Shown here piece by piece: positions 38,708 through 52,100 of a stretch of 64,000 nucleotides of DNA (positions are counted from its first letter, which is position 1; every line of letters starts with the position of its first letter). Location: positions 582,489-646,488 of the forward strand of contig NW_002476368.1 in NCBI RefSeq assembly GCF_000189635.1. The letters are read 5' to 3'. The stretch comes from Tetrahymena thermophila SB210. Lineage: Eukaryota > Ciliophora > Oligohymenophorea > Hymenostomatida > Tetrahymenidae. Position numbers and translations under genes: made by a program. The notes under the pieces are model-generated. The model searched no databases, was not told the origin of the DNA, and saw only the letters and a program-made list of their open reading frames with translations.

Positions 38708-40286
38708 AAGAAACTTCATACAAATATTTAAAAATTACTGAAAAAAACTTTAAAAGCAACAATTATCACAAAAATAAATTTAATAGCAAAAATAAAATAA
38801 AATAAACAAAATTTAAACATTATAATCAAAAAGTTATAAATTACTAAAATAAATTTAAATTATTGGAGGTTTTTCTTTTATTTCACAAAATTATTCTCAA
38901 ATTCTTCACATTCAATCAAAAACTACTTACTAAACAGAAAATTAAAATACTTAAATAAAATAAATTATCTTTATCATTTACACTTATTTAAACTTTTCTA
39001 TTTTAGCTTATTGGTCTATATGAATTATCAGCTGAATTTTACTAAATTTTGCAAAAATTAAAAACTTTTTGATTGATTATTGAACTTAGATGAATTTTAT
39101 AAAATAAAATTATTAAGGCATAGATATTATAAAAAATTTAGATAGATTATTAATTAAAAAGAAATTATTATAAATAAGTGATGGACTAGTATTAAAAAAA
39201 ATAGATTTTATAGACCTAAAAACTCCTACTACTAATAAAATAAAATGTTTCAAAAAATATTACTTTATATTGTTAAGAAATTTTTCTTCTAATATTAATA
39301 ATAACCATTTTCTTAAAAACAAACTTGACATAAAATAAATTTGCAATAACAACATTTGACTTAAAATTCATTAAAATAAAATAAGGATAGATATTAAATT
39401 TGTTAAAGAATATTTTATTTTCTTATATCATTCACAAATATACAATTGCTTGTTAGTATTTATTGAATAACTCATTTATATCTTTTAATTTAATTGTACT
39501 TTCACAAACTATTTAAAAAAGATGTCTTGATAATTTTTTGAATTCTTAAAATATTAAAGCTACAGTCATATATTTAAAAAATTCCATAAAATTTAAATTA
39601 AAATCTGCAAATATTTATAAAAATAATTTAGAAAAATTTAAAGTTGATAAATTTAAAAACCATTAAAATCCGATAATACTTTAAATATATTAAACTTTTA
39701 ACAAAATAATTGTTAATAAACATAATCAATATTTTAGTAAGCTACATTAAAAATTTATTTATCTATAAATTAAACTGATTTTTGATATTAATAGTAATAC
39801 AAAAATGATATTTATAAATGATGTCTAATTAATTATAAGCATTCATCACTATCTTATTTATCTATAAGTTTTAGTTCTTAATTTTTTATTTCATCTTATT
39901 TATTAGCTTATTTTTTATTTTATCTAGCTATAGTACTATTAATTTATATAAATACAATCCATTTTATTAAAAATAGGATGAATTATTAAATTATTTGAAT
40001 ATATTGGAAATTTTGTGTATCTTGTCATGTTTATAAGAAAGAACTTGAGATCATTCAAAATTATATTTTTTAAATATTATTGATTAGATAATATGTTTAA
40101 ATTTAAATTTGTGCTTTTTATAAAACCTTTTTAATTAAAATATATTCTATCTTAAATATAAAATTAAAGCTATAGTTTAAAAATATTTATTTTTTTTACT
40201 TTTATTTCATTATCGTATTAATTTACAAATTTAATTACTAAAATAATATAAAAATATGCATTTTCTTTCATATAGAAATACATCAA
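38708..40286. other. AT-rich spacer between convergent genes
   Basis: A 1.6-kb spacer between the 3' ends of the hydrolase (plus) and TAM41 (minus). It consists of A/T homopolymer-like runs with no open frame and no recognised element. Confidence 0.65.
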
Positions 40287-41309
40287 TCATCTTTTTAATA
40301 TTCCTTTTTGTAATTTCTTGAAAACGTAATAAATATTTTTAGTAGGAGAAGTTGCTAATGTATTGTATAAAATTAGTTTTTAAGAGGATCCCATATTAAT
40401 TTTTCTGATTCTTTCAATAATCTATCTTTAAACGTCTTCCAAATTAATAATTTTAACATTTATTTCATTAGTTCTTGCAAATAAACCTAAACCATCAGGG
40501 AGACAATTTACAAGTTAATAAACAGTCTCAGAGTTAGTTTCGAGCTTGATATGCTCAGCTCTATTTCCAACTACTTGGGCTAAGCTATTAATTGGATTGT
40601 TTTATTCTATAACATCTTTATATAAATGAGTAAATCTATCATAGTTTCCTTCTACCAAATTTTAAATTTTGTTTTTATTCTCTGCTCCAAATAAAAATCT
40701 AACATCTCCAATATAAGAAAGAGAAGCAATAGTCATTAAAAACTCTTTCATTTCAATATAGGGTTTAAAGTTTAAGAGCAAGCTGATTGCTGTTGCTTGA
40801 ATTAAATTGACCCTTAAATCAGAATTTAAAGTAGGATTTTGGACTTAATCAAGCTAAATAATTTTAACAGGTTTGTGAAGTCTCCCGCTGCAAGTGAGAA
40901 TATTCCATTTTAACAAATCTTTGCTAAGCTATTTAACATCAACAACTCCATATTTAATATTAAGTTTCCTTTTTTAATCAAATGAATCAACTTAAATGCT
41001 TGGATTGAAATGAACTGGAGTGATGTATTATTATAAAAAATGTAAATATGATGAACCTAAGTAATAACCCAAACCACTATAGTGTGAAGGGTTTTTTATT
41101 AAGTTCATTCTATGCCATTCATCTGCATCTTATACTCCAAATATTAAATCGATCATAGGTGAATCTTTACTATAATCATAACCTATTTATCTAAAAACTC
41201 CTGAACCATATCCAAATGCGAAATCTATTTTTGGGAAATCCCTTTAAATTATTGAATCAAGCTAAAGCTCCTCAACTAAACTCTTTTCTTCCTATTTTAC
41301 TTATGACAT
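40287..41309 (-). CDS. TAM41: TAM41-type mitochondrial CDP-diacylglycerol synthase
   Basis: A single-exon gene of 340 residues from ATG at 41309 to TGA at 40289-40287. It is predicted to convert phosphatidic acid and CTP to CDP-diacylglycerol at the mitochondrial inner membrane, the first committed step towards cardiolipin. The family hallmarks are clear: FAFGYGSGVFRQIGYD (nucleotidyltransferase loop) near residue 27, MIDLIFGVQDADEWHRMN, NPSHYSGLGYYLGSSYLHFL, and the central KYGVVDVKQLSKDLLKWN. Length is close to animal and fungal TAM41. No clear cleavable presequence is visible, so targeting may be internal. The gene is isolated, with a tRNA-Ala cluster starting 189 bp upstream of its start. 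Confidence 0.95.
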
Positions 41310-41497
41310 TTGTATATTCTTTTAAATAGAGTTAAAAATTCATAAATTAATCAATTATAACTTATGTTTCCAGAAAATATCCTTAAAACAATCAAGAAAT
41401 ATCTATGCAATTTCTTAAAATAATCAAAATAAGTAAACTGTAGAATATAATATAAACTTATCCCAGCCATAAAAAACATAAATTAATAAAAAATTTT

Positions 41498-41570
41498 TGG
41501 AGAACCTGGGCATTGATCCCAGTGCCTCTCGTATGCTAAACGAGCGCTCTACCATTTGAGCTAGATCCCC
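41498..41570 (-). tRNA. tRNA-Ala (AGC), copy 1
   Basis: 73-nt cloverleaf on the minus strand. The anticodon loop TTAGCAT gives AGC, and the acceptor stem contains the G3:U70 pair, the alanine identity element. The T loop starts with A (ATCAATG), as in other eukaryotic tRNA-Ala. It is followed by a T run on the minus strand. All five copies in the cluster are identical. Confidence 0.98.
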
Positions 41571-41853
41571 TTCACAATTTTTTCTCTAATTTACAAGTTT
41601 ATTATCATTAAAAGTATAAAATTATAAGTTTTAAAAACTTGGAATCGACTAACAAATAAAATGTATCTATCTACGCTATTAAATAAAAATGTTCTTAAAT
41701 TTATAATAATATTAAATTTAATTCTTATGTAGCCTCTACTTATTGATAAAAAAAATTATCTTTTTATGTGTTTTTACATTAAAATTATTTTATGTAAATG
41801 CTTATCTATAAATTTTATAAAAATTTAAATATTTTGAAAATAAATAAAAAAAT

Positions 41854-41926
41854 TGGAGAACCTGGGCATTGATCCCAGTGCCTCTCGTATGCTAAACGAG
41901 CGCTCTACCATTTGAGCTAGATCCCC
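41854..41926 (-). tRNA. tRNA-Ala (AGC), copy 2
   Basis: Identical in sequence to copy 1 and on the same strand, 283 bp from it. It is followed on the minus strand by a seven-T terminator. The flanks are unrelated to those of the other copies beyond A/T richness. Confidence 0.98.
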
Positions 41927-42022
41927 TTACAATAATTTAATTAGTAGAAAATTTTTTCTTTGATTTTTTTCATATTAAAAATAATAAAACTTAAAAAAAA
42001 TTAATTTTTAAATCAATATGAA

Positions 42023-42095
42023 GGGGATCTAGCTCAAATGGTAGAGCGCTCGTTTAGCATACGAGAGGCACTGGGATCAATGCCCAGGTTCTCCA
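42023..42095 (+). tRNA. tRNA-Ala (AGC), copy 3
   Basis: Identical to copies 1 and 2 but on the plus strand, 96 bp from copy 2 and head to head with it, so the pair forms a long inverted repeat. The T-rich terminator begins just after the gene. Confidence 0.98.
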
Positions 42096-42259
42096 AAATT
42101 TTTTTATTTAAATAAAATGCTTTTAAAATAAATAATTAATATGAGGCAAATTAGGATAATTATTATTTTGCTTGATCTAAATAAAGTAGAAAAATAAATA
42201 ATTTTATTTATTAGCAAAAATAAAAAGTTATGAAAAAAATACTCTCAATATTTTGTGAA

Positions 42260-42332
42260 GGGGATCTAGCTCAAATGGTAGAGCGCTCGTTTAGCATACG
42301 AGAGGCACTGGGATCAATGCCCAGGTTCTCCA
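42260..42332 (+). tRNA. tRNA-Ala (AGC), copy 4
   Basis: Identical plus-strand copy, 164 bp after copy 3, with a T-run terminator. Confidence 0.98.
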
Positions 42333-42455
42333 ATTTTTTTATAAAATAAATGAAAAGATTGAAAAGATATTCAAATTTCTTTAGTTTATATTCAATTATT
42401 TATTTATTTAGAAAAAAAACAAAGTAAAATAAATTTTAAATAAAAATAGTATGAA

Positions 42456-42528
42456 GGGGATCTAGCTCAAATGGTAGAGCGCTCGTTTAGCATACGAGAG
42501 GCACTGGGATCAATGCCCAGGTTCTCCA
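42456..42528 (+). tRNA. tRNA-Ala (AGC), copy 5
   Basis: Identical plus-strand copy, 123 bp after copy 4, with a T-run terminator. It is the last gene of the cluster. Confidence 0.98.
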
Positions 42529-43450
42529 ATTTTTTTAAAACCTAATTATATTTACAATTAACTTTTTTAAAAATTTTTAGTTTATTATCTCATAAATCTC
42601 TTAGAATATATATGAATTTTTAGAATTAATACAATTTATGAAGAATTTAATTAAAGCTTTATCCCAAAATAATTTATTATTTAAATACATTCTAGAAAAT
42701 AATAAAAGAGTATTAAATGTTAAAAATTTATCTTTAAATTTCACAATTAAAAGCAATAAAATAATAATAAAGAAAATAAATAAAACTGTTTAACATAATT
42801 AGATAAATTAAAAATCTTCACTACTGTAATTTCTCAAATATTAAGACTAAAATAAATTGATGAAATTAAGAAAAATTAGGTTTAATTAATTCTCAGATTC
42901 AGCGAATCAACTAAAATTCAAGATCCGAATTTGTGAGGAAGTACAGTATTTTTATAGAAGCATAGAAATTTATATAAAAGACCTAAAAAATTAAAACCTG
43001 AAAAAAATTAAAATAAAATTTTTATTAAATAATATTTTTTAAGACAATTTCATCATGAATTAAAATAGAAAAATAAATAAATGATTTGATTTTAATAATT
43101 AATTCTACAAGAAAGTAAACTGTTTTAATAAAATGTAAACTAACAAAATTTCATTTTCTTTTAGGAAATTAGTAAACATAGAAGACATTTATTTTACAAT
43201 TTTTATTATTTTATTATTTTAAATCTGTACTATTTAATTAATTATCAACTTTTTTAAGAATGTTAATTCTATTAATTTTTTTTATTAAAGTCTATTTCTT
43301 AAATAAATATTTATCAGTAAAGAATTAATAATCAGTTTCAATTTTTATAATAGTTTAAATTATTTTCTTTATAATAAAAATTAATAAAATAAATTTATTT
43401 GAACAAATTATTGATTTTTTTTAATTTATAATTATTACTTTTATTAATAA
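42529..43450. other. AT-rich spacer, nothing firm
   Basis: A spacer between the tRNA-Ala cluster and the 3' end of the channel gene. The stretch 42885-42960 is less AT-rich but gives no convincing coding frame on either strand and no recognised RNA fold. Confidence 0.55.
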
Positions 43451-46400
43451 TCATACGACATTTAATAACTCTCCTAAGTTTTATTTTAAATTATTTTTTG
43501 GATACAATGATTCTGACTTTTATGAGACTCCATATGACAAGAAAGTTGGCTTATAGCTTGCTAAATTAATTTGTGATGTTGCATTTTACAATAATCCATT
43601 ACAAAATTAAGACTTTCTTGGTAAATTTAACAAAATATTTTACCTCCTTTCTTTAATTGGAGGAGATATTACTTTGTTTGGTTTTAGCTTTTTAAATAAA
43701 ATTTGTTTTTTATTTTTATTTTTGCTAAATATATAGTTAAAATTATTATGAGGGAAAAATTTTTTAAAATTATTTATCAAATCAAACTAATCCATAATAA
43801 GCTCATTATATTTTGAATCCTCATCATTAGTAGATCCTGAACGCTGATTCCTTGCCGCCTCAATATAATAATCAATGCTTTGCTTATTTAAGAGTAATCC
43901 CAGTTGCTGGGGATTAGAAAAAATTTCATTGTTGGCAGGAATACCTAAAAGTTATAAAGCTTATTTGATTTCTTAATTTTTATTTAGCTGCTTTTGGCTT
44001 TATTCTTGGAATTTACTGCTTTGGTTTTATTTTTTCAAGTTATTAGAAGAATTATTTTATTAAGCATTCTATATGTAATTGTAAGCTAGATTTTAAAGAT
44101 AATTTTAAAAGTGATTTTAAGATTTTGGCTCTTCGAATTTAACTGATGCTCCTCCTTTTACCTCTACTGAGCTATTTTATATAGATTCGTTGTAGAAACT
44201 TTGAATCGTATTTTTTTCTATGTAAGACTATATGCTATTAGATACAAGCATCTCTATCGAAGGTCTTAGACCCATCTCAGAAGATAGCATCTTGGCTGGT
44301 TTTTTATTAGAACTACTATTTTGACGGATAGAGCTTTAAAGTGACCTAAGCTTTTCTTCATTTTAATTTGTGCTTGAGCTTAATTCATCATAACTATTTC
44401 TTTTTTATGTTTGCTAAATTATTTAAGTGGTCATATTTCTTTTTTTATCTTTCTTTCTAATTTTATATCCTTCTTAATAGTTATTAGCTATTGAATCTTT
44501 TATAATTTGATTTGATTGTTAACTCTACATTTTTGGAACTTATTGCAAATTAGAATAAATTAAATCTTCATTTTTTTCATTTTCTAATATTTAACTATCT
44601 AAGTATTACTCTCTATCTGACTTTTAGCAAAAACTTTCTACTTTTTATAAGTCGTTTTAGTAATCATGAGGATACTAGTTTTATTCGGCTTGGGAATTAA
44701 AGCTATTTGATAATTAAGCATTTTTTGAAGCTAAATTACTACTTTATTCTCCATTTAGAAAGCTCTCAAGATACTGAAAATCTTTATAGCTATTAAAGAT
44801 TTGATTAGTTTCTTCTTTTTTTATCGATTATAGGTTTTTAAACGATTTTTTAGTCTTCATTTTCGATTTCATTTTTTTCATGCTTTTAGTTTTCTCGCTT
44901 TTAAACATAGAACTTTTTTCAATTTAAGTAGGATAACAATTTAATGAAGAATTTGAACCTTATTATTCATTAGAAGAAGACTAATTTGAACTAGAGCAGT
45001 ATTCTTAATCGCTTTTATTATCATTAGATTCTTAAGATTTTAGTTCATTATCAGTTTTAAACAAAATTTCAACCATCGAATTATAATATTTCAAATTTTA
45101 TTTTAAAACATGTTAAATTTTTTTGTTATTTTCAATATGTATCCTATTATTTTAAAAGTATAATAAGTTTTATTTTATTTATATGTAATACAATATCATA
45201 AATCTCAATTGCAAATTAGATTTATGACAAATTAGTTATATGATTACTGTAAAATTAAAGTTTTTGTTTCTTTTTATTAAATAGGTTATATAAAATTTTT
45301 TTACCATTAGGAATATTGTAAATAAAATTTTCTACAAACTATGTTGGTTGAAAAGATTTTAAGAAATTACAGTAAATTGGATTTATTAATTTATAAAATA
45401 GGATAAAAAAAATAATTACCAAGGATCTATTCTACTCTTTTTATGAGATCTTTCAAAAAATTGCCTATCTTAAAATATACTGAAATTGTATTTCAAGATT
45501 TTATATTATTTATCGAATATTTAATGTATTTTTGGACAGTTGCAAGCGATATGGCCTCCTTATTAGCAAACATAGCATGATATAAAAACTTAAGGTAAGT
45601 CTTATTGTATTTTTATTTATTCTTCCATCATTTTAAATCTTTCAAAATCTTCATCATTTTCTTTAACCAAATCAATAAATTTTTATCTGTCAATTTTATA
45701 TAAAGTTGATAAATTTAAACTTCTTGCACATGCCTTTCTGGCTAACCCAGAAAAAAAGGATATTTCTCCAAAAAGCTCATTTTGTTGAATTTATTTTATC
45801 ACATGAATGTTATTTACACTGTTACCACTAAAATTACTCGCGCTTAAACTTGGAGGGCTTATTTGATAAATTTCAATAGCTCCACTTTCAACAAAATATA
45901 TAGATTAATCATTATGATCTTCTTGCTCAAATATAATTTCGTTGGGAGAAATAAGAACTTCTTCCATTATGAAAACTAATTTCCTTAAAGTTTAAGATGA
46001 AAAATTTGCAGTGAAAATTGAAAAATTTTTTAATATTCTTGAATTTATTTCTATCGTGATTTCATTTCTTAATTTATTAGATAAAGTTTATAAAATTTGA
46101 TTTTCTTGGCTTTAATTTCTGTCTTTCTACTCCTCAGCCAAGAATGATAAATAATGTCTTACTCTACTTTTAAGTGATATACAAACATTTTTTCTGTTAA
46201 GATACCTTTAAATTAAAATATTTAATTTAATTACATGGACAATTAATTCATATAAATTACCTCTAAATAGTAGTTATGTTATCATTTAATTGCTTAGATG
46301 ATTTTTCTATTTCTTAGAGTATAAACCCAATATTATTTATAGAATACGCAAAGACGCAACTAAATAGAATCATTGATATCGATATGAAAAGTGCTTCTAT

Positions 46401-48271
46401 ATAATTGCATGCTGATATATCTCCATATCCAACTAGATTTATTAATTTATTTTTTAAAAATTGTCATTAGTTTTGATTTATTTTGTGTATTTAATATACC
46501 TGTAGTCATTGTTGTTATAGCCCAATACATCGAATAAATGTATTTCTATAATTAAGTTAATCCATCTAATTAGTATTTTTATATCCATGGATTAGAAAAA
46601 CCATTTTATAGCTCATATAAACCTAAAAAATACCAACCAAGACTTACTATATATATTAAAACAAATAAAATATTTAATTTTTGTGGAGAATTAATTAAAA
46701 GAAAAAAGGTGGATTAAACTAATAAATTAAAAATAGAATCAGTAGAAAAATTCTTTTTATTTAATTTATTTAAAATCTGATTAATTCGCTTAATTAAAAA
46801 ATTAACGATTAATAGAGAGGTTTGCAATTATATTATTTAGTAAATTTTAATTAATTTGTAAATTGAGGTTAAAATATTAAAAACCTGTATGAGCAACTGC
46901 AAGGACAGTTAGTAGCTAATTAAAAAGCCTAATCACATGCTTTTAGCTTTCTTTTAGTGTGAATGCATAGCTGAAGCGATTTATTTTTGGCTGAATACCA
47001 TTTAACTTAAGGAAAATTAACAAATTCACTACAAAAGTGCTAAATGAGTTAGAGGGATTGTAGACTAAATTTGTATTTTTATTTGTTACCTTATATCCCA
47101 TAACAAAAAGAGAGATAGAATCAGTTAAGAATATTATAGAGGTTAAATACTTCAAGGATATCTTTTTTCTATTTGTGATGATAGAATCCTGATTAAAATA
47201 TGCTGTATTGAAGTTAACCAAAATGTCAAATAAAAACACTATGAAAGTGTACAGAAAGTATTATTCGGTAAAATACGAATCATTTTGATCTTAAAAGAAG
47301 AACATTAAAATTGAATAAATATAAATGAATGAAAAGGTAAATAAAACTTAGAAGATATCCCAGTACACTCTAATTAAGTCAGTAGGCATAAAAACAGGTA
47401 GAGGCTTTTTAAGCTCAAATAACTAGTATAGCTTATAAAAAAGTAAATAGATTGACTTGTTTTTACTCTTTTTTTGATGAAAGTAAACCAAGTCATTCAA
47501 TATTTTAAGCTGATTCTCCGATAAATCTTCAAACTTTCTGTTATTCATCCTGTATTTAAGTTGTAAGATAAAATTTTCAACATGATTATTCACACGCTAA
47601 ACTCTACTCATAGATTTATTTATAATACTGTTAATTATATTTGCAGCTTTTTAATAGTTGTATATACTTTATCTTGCATCTGCTGGGTTGTTATTATTAT
47701 TTACTGGATTATTTTAAATATTATTTTTACTTTAAATTTAGACATGTTATTCTATATTTTGGCAAGATTCTGGGTCCGCTAAATCATCCTATTTATAATC
47801 TTCTGAGCAATTTTAGTTATCATCATTTTTTAATGAATTATTTCTCAAATTCTATTTATTTATTTTATGGAATTAGCTATCTGAATCTGCTACTGAATCA
47901 TCTTATTTGTCATTTTAATTTCTTATTCCAGTGCTATCACCAACATTTTGTTTTATCAAAGTAGATGATTGCTCACATAAAATATTTAGTTGACTTATTA
48001 ATTAGGCTTCACTAAACTTCTTGACTAGCTTACTTTCATCCATGAAAGTTTCTTGGAATTGCTGTTTGTTTTCATTTAATATTGAAAAGCTTTTTCCCTC
48101 TTATGCTGCAATAATATCTTTATCATCTTTACCATAATAATGTGATGATGATGAATTAATATATTCATGATCTCCTTTTAAGCTTTTTACTCCATTCTAA
48201 TCAAATATCCTCCCTTGTATTGATTTATTTTAAAAGTTTTATATATCACTAGAAAAGCTTACTTTACTCAT
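43451..48271 (-). CDS. cyclic-nucleotide-binding K+ channel with zinc knuckle
   Basis: 1394 residues from five exons: 48271-46885, 46646-46500, 46432-46261, 46205-45420 and 45143-43451. They sum to 1395 codons. A ~300-residue N/Q/D-rich cytoplasmic N-terminus precedes six hydrophobic segments. The pore reads WAITTMTTVGYGD, the K+-selective filter, with V512 formed across a spliced codon. The S4-like segment is poorly charged. A C-linker is followed by a cyclic-nucleotide-binding fold at about 647-757 (EQEDHNDQSIYFVESGAIEI, NELFGEISFFSGLARKACA). Directly after it is CYVCQQGGHIACNC (779-792), a CCHC zinc-knuckle spacing. The last ~560 residues are S/N/K-rich and low complexity. It belongs to the CNG/HCN/EAG superfamily, greatly expanded in ciliates, and probably sets ciliary or plasma membrane potential. 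Confidence 0.93.
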
Positions 48272-49151
48272 TTCGCTAATTTAATCTTTTTTTTGTTATT
48301 ATTATTATTTCTATCAATTTTTTTCGCTTCTTATTTTAATTCTACTTAAATTTTGTAATTATGTTCTAATAGTTATAATTACGAAAAAAAAATTAAGGTG
48401 TTTTGTTTTTGTAATTATTAAATGTAAAATAATATGAATTATTGACCATACGAATAGATTAAAATAATGTTCAAATGAGATTACCTGTTTATAAATATAT
48501 CATTTATATTTTTAAGCTTAACAAAAATAAATAAAATTGCTTTTTATTTGTAAATAAAATGGGTTAGGAAAGCTGTTTATAATAAATTTGATACATATTA
48601 ATAATTTTCACTTAATTTTGATAAGTATTTGCTTTATTTAAATTGAAAAACTCATTTATTTAATTATTTTAAATATTTAGATCTTAAAAAAATAATTAAT
48701 TTACCATAGAATAAAAAGAGACAATAATAAAAATTAAAGTTTCAAATAAAAAGTTAAAATTTAAAATACCTTAATATTATACTGTAATTACTGAAATATT
48801 AAGATCAGCTCTGAAAAAACTTTTTGGCCAAATTATATTTAATTTGTAAAAGATTAGATCAAAAAATTTTCTAAGCAAATCATTATGGTAATAATGATGT
48901 AATTACATTAAATATAATTTTGAATAGGAGAAATAATTAAACTAGAATTTTATACCAAATTATTTTAAATATTAATTAATAACTAAATAAATTTGAATAT
49001 TAATTATTTATTATTTGTTTTTTTTTAGTTAATTTTTATTAATAAATATTTTAAATTGCACAAATCATAAATTTACAATAAATGGTTTAAAGTGATAAAT
49101 TTTATTAAGTTAAATAATTATCAAATAAATAATGTCATCAGTTTATTTGTC
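48272..49151. other. AT-rich spacer, nothing seen
   Basis: A spacer upstream of the channel start and downstream of the LRR gene stop. It should contain the channel promoter. No open frame or element was recognised. Confidence 0.6.
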
Positions 49152-52100
49152 TCAATCCCAATAACTATAATATGTTTATTAGACTAACCTTTTCATTTTT
49201 TTAATTTAATTTTCAAATCTTTCTACCCCTTCTTCTTCTAGATTCTGACATGCACTTTAATAGGATAAATTTAGGTTTGATGAAAATTTATTCGATTTAT
49301 ATATATTTACCTAATGTCATAACGAAGAGTTGTAACATTTTAGCATTATATTAAGCTATGTCCTAGTTTAAACGCTTGGTCGTTATCAATATCAGTATCA
49401 CTTTAAAATTTTTATCAATTTCAAATAAAATAAAATTTGCTTTTATAAATTATAATAATAAAAATCAATACTTTATATCAATATCTAAAGTTTTTAAGTT
49501 TTAGAAAAGACTCAAACCTTAACCTATCAACGATGCATTATCTGTACAAACTATATTCTTACTATTTAGAAATAATCCTTTTAAAAAGAAAGTTAATTGT
49601 GTATAATTTTACCCCAAGTTAAGCTTTATAGACTCTAACAAAACTGCCTTTGACAAACCTTAAAGAAAATCAAATGCACCACCATCACAAATTTAATTAT
49701 GTCTTTTTAAATTATTTTTATATCAGTTAATTTATATAAAATATCTCATTTTTTGTAATTTTATAAATTTTTTATTTTAATTTGTAAATTAAAAAAATTG
49801 AGTTATAATTTAATATAGATATTTTGGTAATATTTTATGTATCCTAATAAAATTTCCATTTTTATTTTAATTGAAGATTTATTTTATTAAAATGAGTTGC
49901 TTGCTTTTATTAATTATTTGGATAAATGTTATATTGTTTATCTTTAAAAGTGTGTTTTATTTAAGAAAAATATTTTATTAGATATTAAATTACTAAAAGT
50001 TAATATCGATTTCCTTAAGACTTGTGCATAATCCTATATTTTAGCCTAATTCCTATACTATACAATCATCAATTGAATCCCCTCTTTATTGATATTAAAT
50101 TATTTATTTTATATCATTTATTTATTATAAATATATTATTTAAAGGAAAAGCTGAATATAATTCAAAAGATAAATAAAATATTTGCAAAGTAAACTTACT
50201 CAAGACAAAGAGTTAAATTAGTTAATTTTTTGCATTTCCCTATCCCTTCTCCTAACACAGAAATATCTTTGCTTGACAAATAACTTTAAAAAACATATTT
50301 TTTAAGATAGCAAATTCATTAAAAGTTATGAGAAATGTAGAATAAATCAATTTACTTCATATAAATTTCTAAACTTTCTAAGATTTCACAGCAGGATATT
50401 CCTTTACTTAAATGAGAAATATCTATACGTATCGGACCATATTAATTCCTTTTGTGTTTATAAAATTATTGGTTAATGAGATAGAGACATATGATGTTAA
50501 ACTATTTAATTTACATAATTGCGATAGTTAATTTTTTAAGGTTGATCATATTGCATAAAAAATTATTCAATTCAAATAAGGGACCATGATTTTCTTCTAG
50601 ATATATCTATAAATCAGATAGATTTACACATTATTTTAATCTTGAAAAGATATTAGCAACATTTTCTACATTTACTTTTCTAGTTTTTTTTAATTTAAGT
50701 TTTATTTTAAATATATTATTTAAAACTAATTAAATAGTTAATTATTACCTGAAATAAACTTTTAAAAAACTTAAATTTACTAGTTTTCCTATGTTTTCTG
50801 CTATCTTCTCACTTTCTTTGTCTTAAATGGATCTTTTAATTTATCAGATAATTATATAAATTAATATTTATATGATTTTATATTAGAAACTACTGAAAAT
50901 AAACATTTACACTAAATTAAGTTCTAGATGACTCAAATTCTTAATTTCAGAGATTCCAGTTGTTAATTCTTTTGATATCTAAGAATTTATACTATCCAAA
51001 AATATTTATTTATTTTTCATTTTTTTCTTATTTATTTTACTCAAATCCAAATTATAATATGTTTAGTTTAGATAAAGTCTTCAAGCTGGTAAAGAAATCT
51101 TTATTCGTCTATGATATCATTTTTTAGATACTTTTATTAAAAATCATAAATTAACTTCTCACATAAATTATTAATAAATTGAGCACTTACTCGAAATTGA
51201 CTTTTAGTCTTGTAAGATTTGTACATTATGCTATTCCTTGTGCCAAAAATAAAGCTCCCTAATCAGAGATATCATTTTATCTAAAATAAATTTTTTTTTA
51301 ATTTGAAAAGCTATTCTAACACATATTATAAATATTCTAATTCTTCAATAAATAAATCGACAGTATTAATCGAGCCACAATTTTAGTAGAAAATTTTTAA
51401 ATTATAAATTTAATAATAATATTGAAAGGTTTTGTTTTCCCATTTAATTAGGGACCACAGTAAAGTGTAAAATAATCAATTAAAATTAATTACTCTATAT
51501 TTATTTCCAAGCATTAAAGCTTTTAAAATTTAGCTAAGATGGCTCCTAACTTACTTGCCCCTTTAGAATTAATTTTATTTTAGCTTTTGTTATAAAATAA
51601 TAAATTAAAATAAAAATTATTATCTCAAAAAAAAATTAAAAACTTTAAATTGAGATCTAATTGATTCACATTTTCACATTAAAGTATAGTTTTAGTCAAA
51701 AATTATACTCCTTTATCACCAATATTATTAAATCTTTTCATTTAAAATAATTTATTTTTAAATATAAATAAACCAAAATATTACAAAACACTTTTTTATT
51801 GCTTTATTACATTTTGTAATTTTAAAAGGAAAACTATTTTTTTTAATTAATTCTTAAAATTTCATTTTAAGTTTTTCTTCATATTAATCAACAGCAACAG
51901 TAAGTGTTGAATAATTTAAAATAGTAAAAAAAATTAAAATTAATCTATTATTTAAAAAAATAATTATTGAAAGAAAATACTTACCCTAAATAAATGGTTA
52001 AGTTATTTAAGTGAGTAAAACTTTGTTAAAGAGGTTATTTTTGGAACCCATCATCACCAATCATATTCTACCTAAAATAATAAAGTAATTTATATTATAA

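Noticed and set aside
43440-43751. Plus-strand open frame reading YNDSDFYETPYDKKVGLQLA, at first sight a gene fragment or pseudogene.
   Set aside because: It has no start codon and lies exactly antisense to the last exon of the K+ channel, whose frame on the minus strand stays open to TGA at 43451 and keeps the phase total correct.
47582-47964. Two overlapping plus-strand open frames rich in I, L, Y and F.
   Set aside because: They are antisense to the N-rich N-terminal exon of the channel (48271-46885); the sense frame is continuous and fits the protein.
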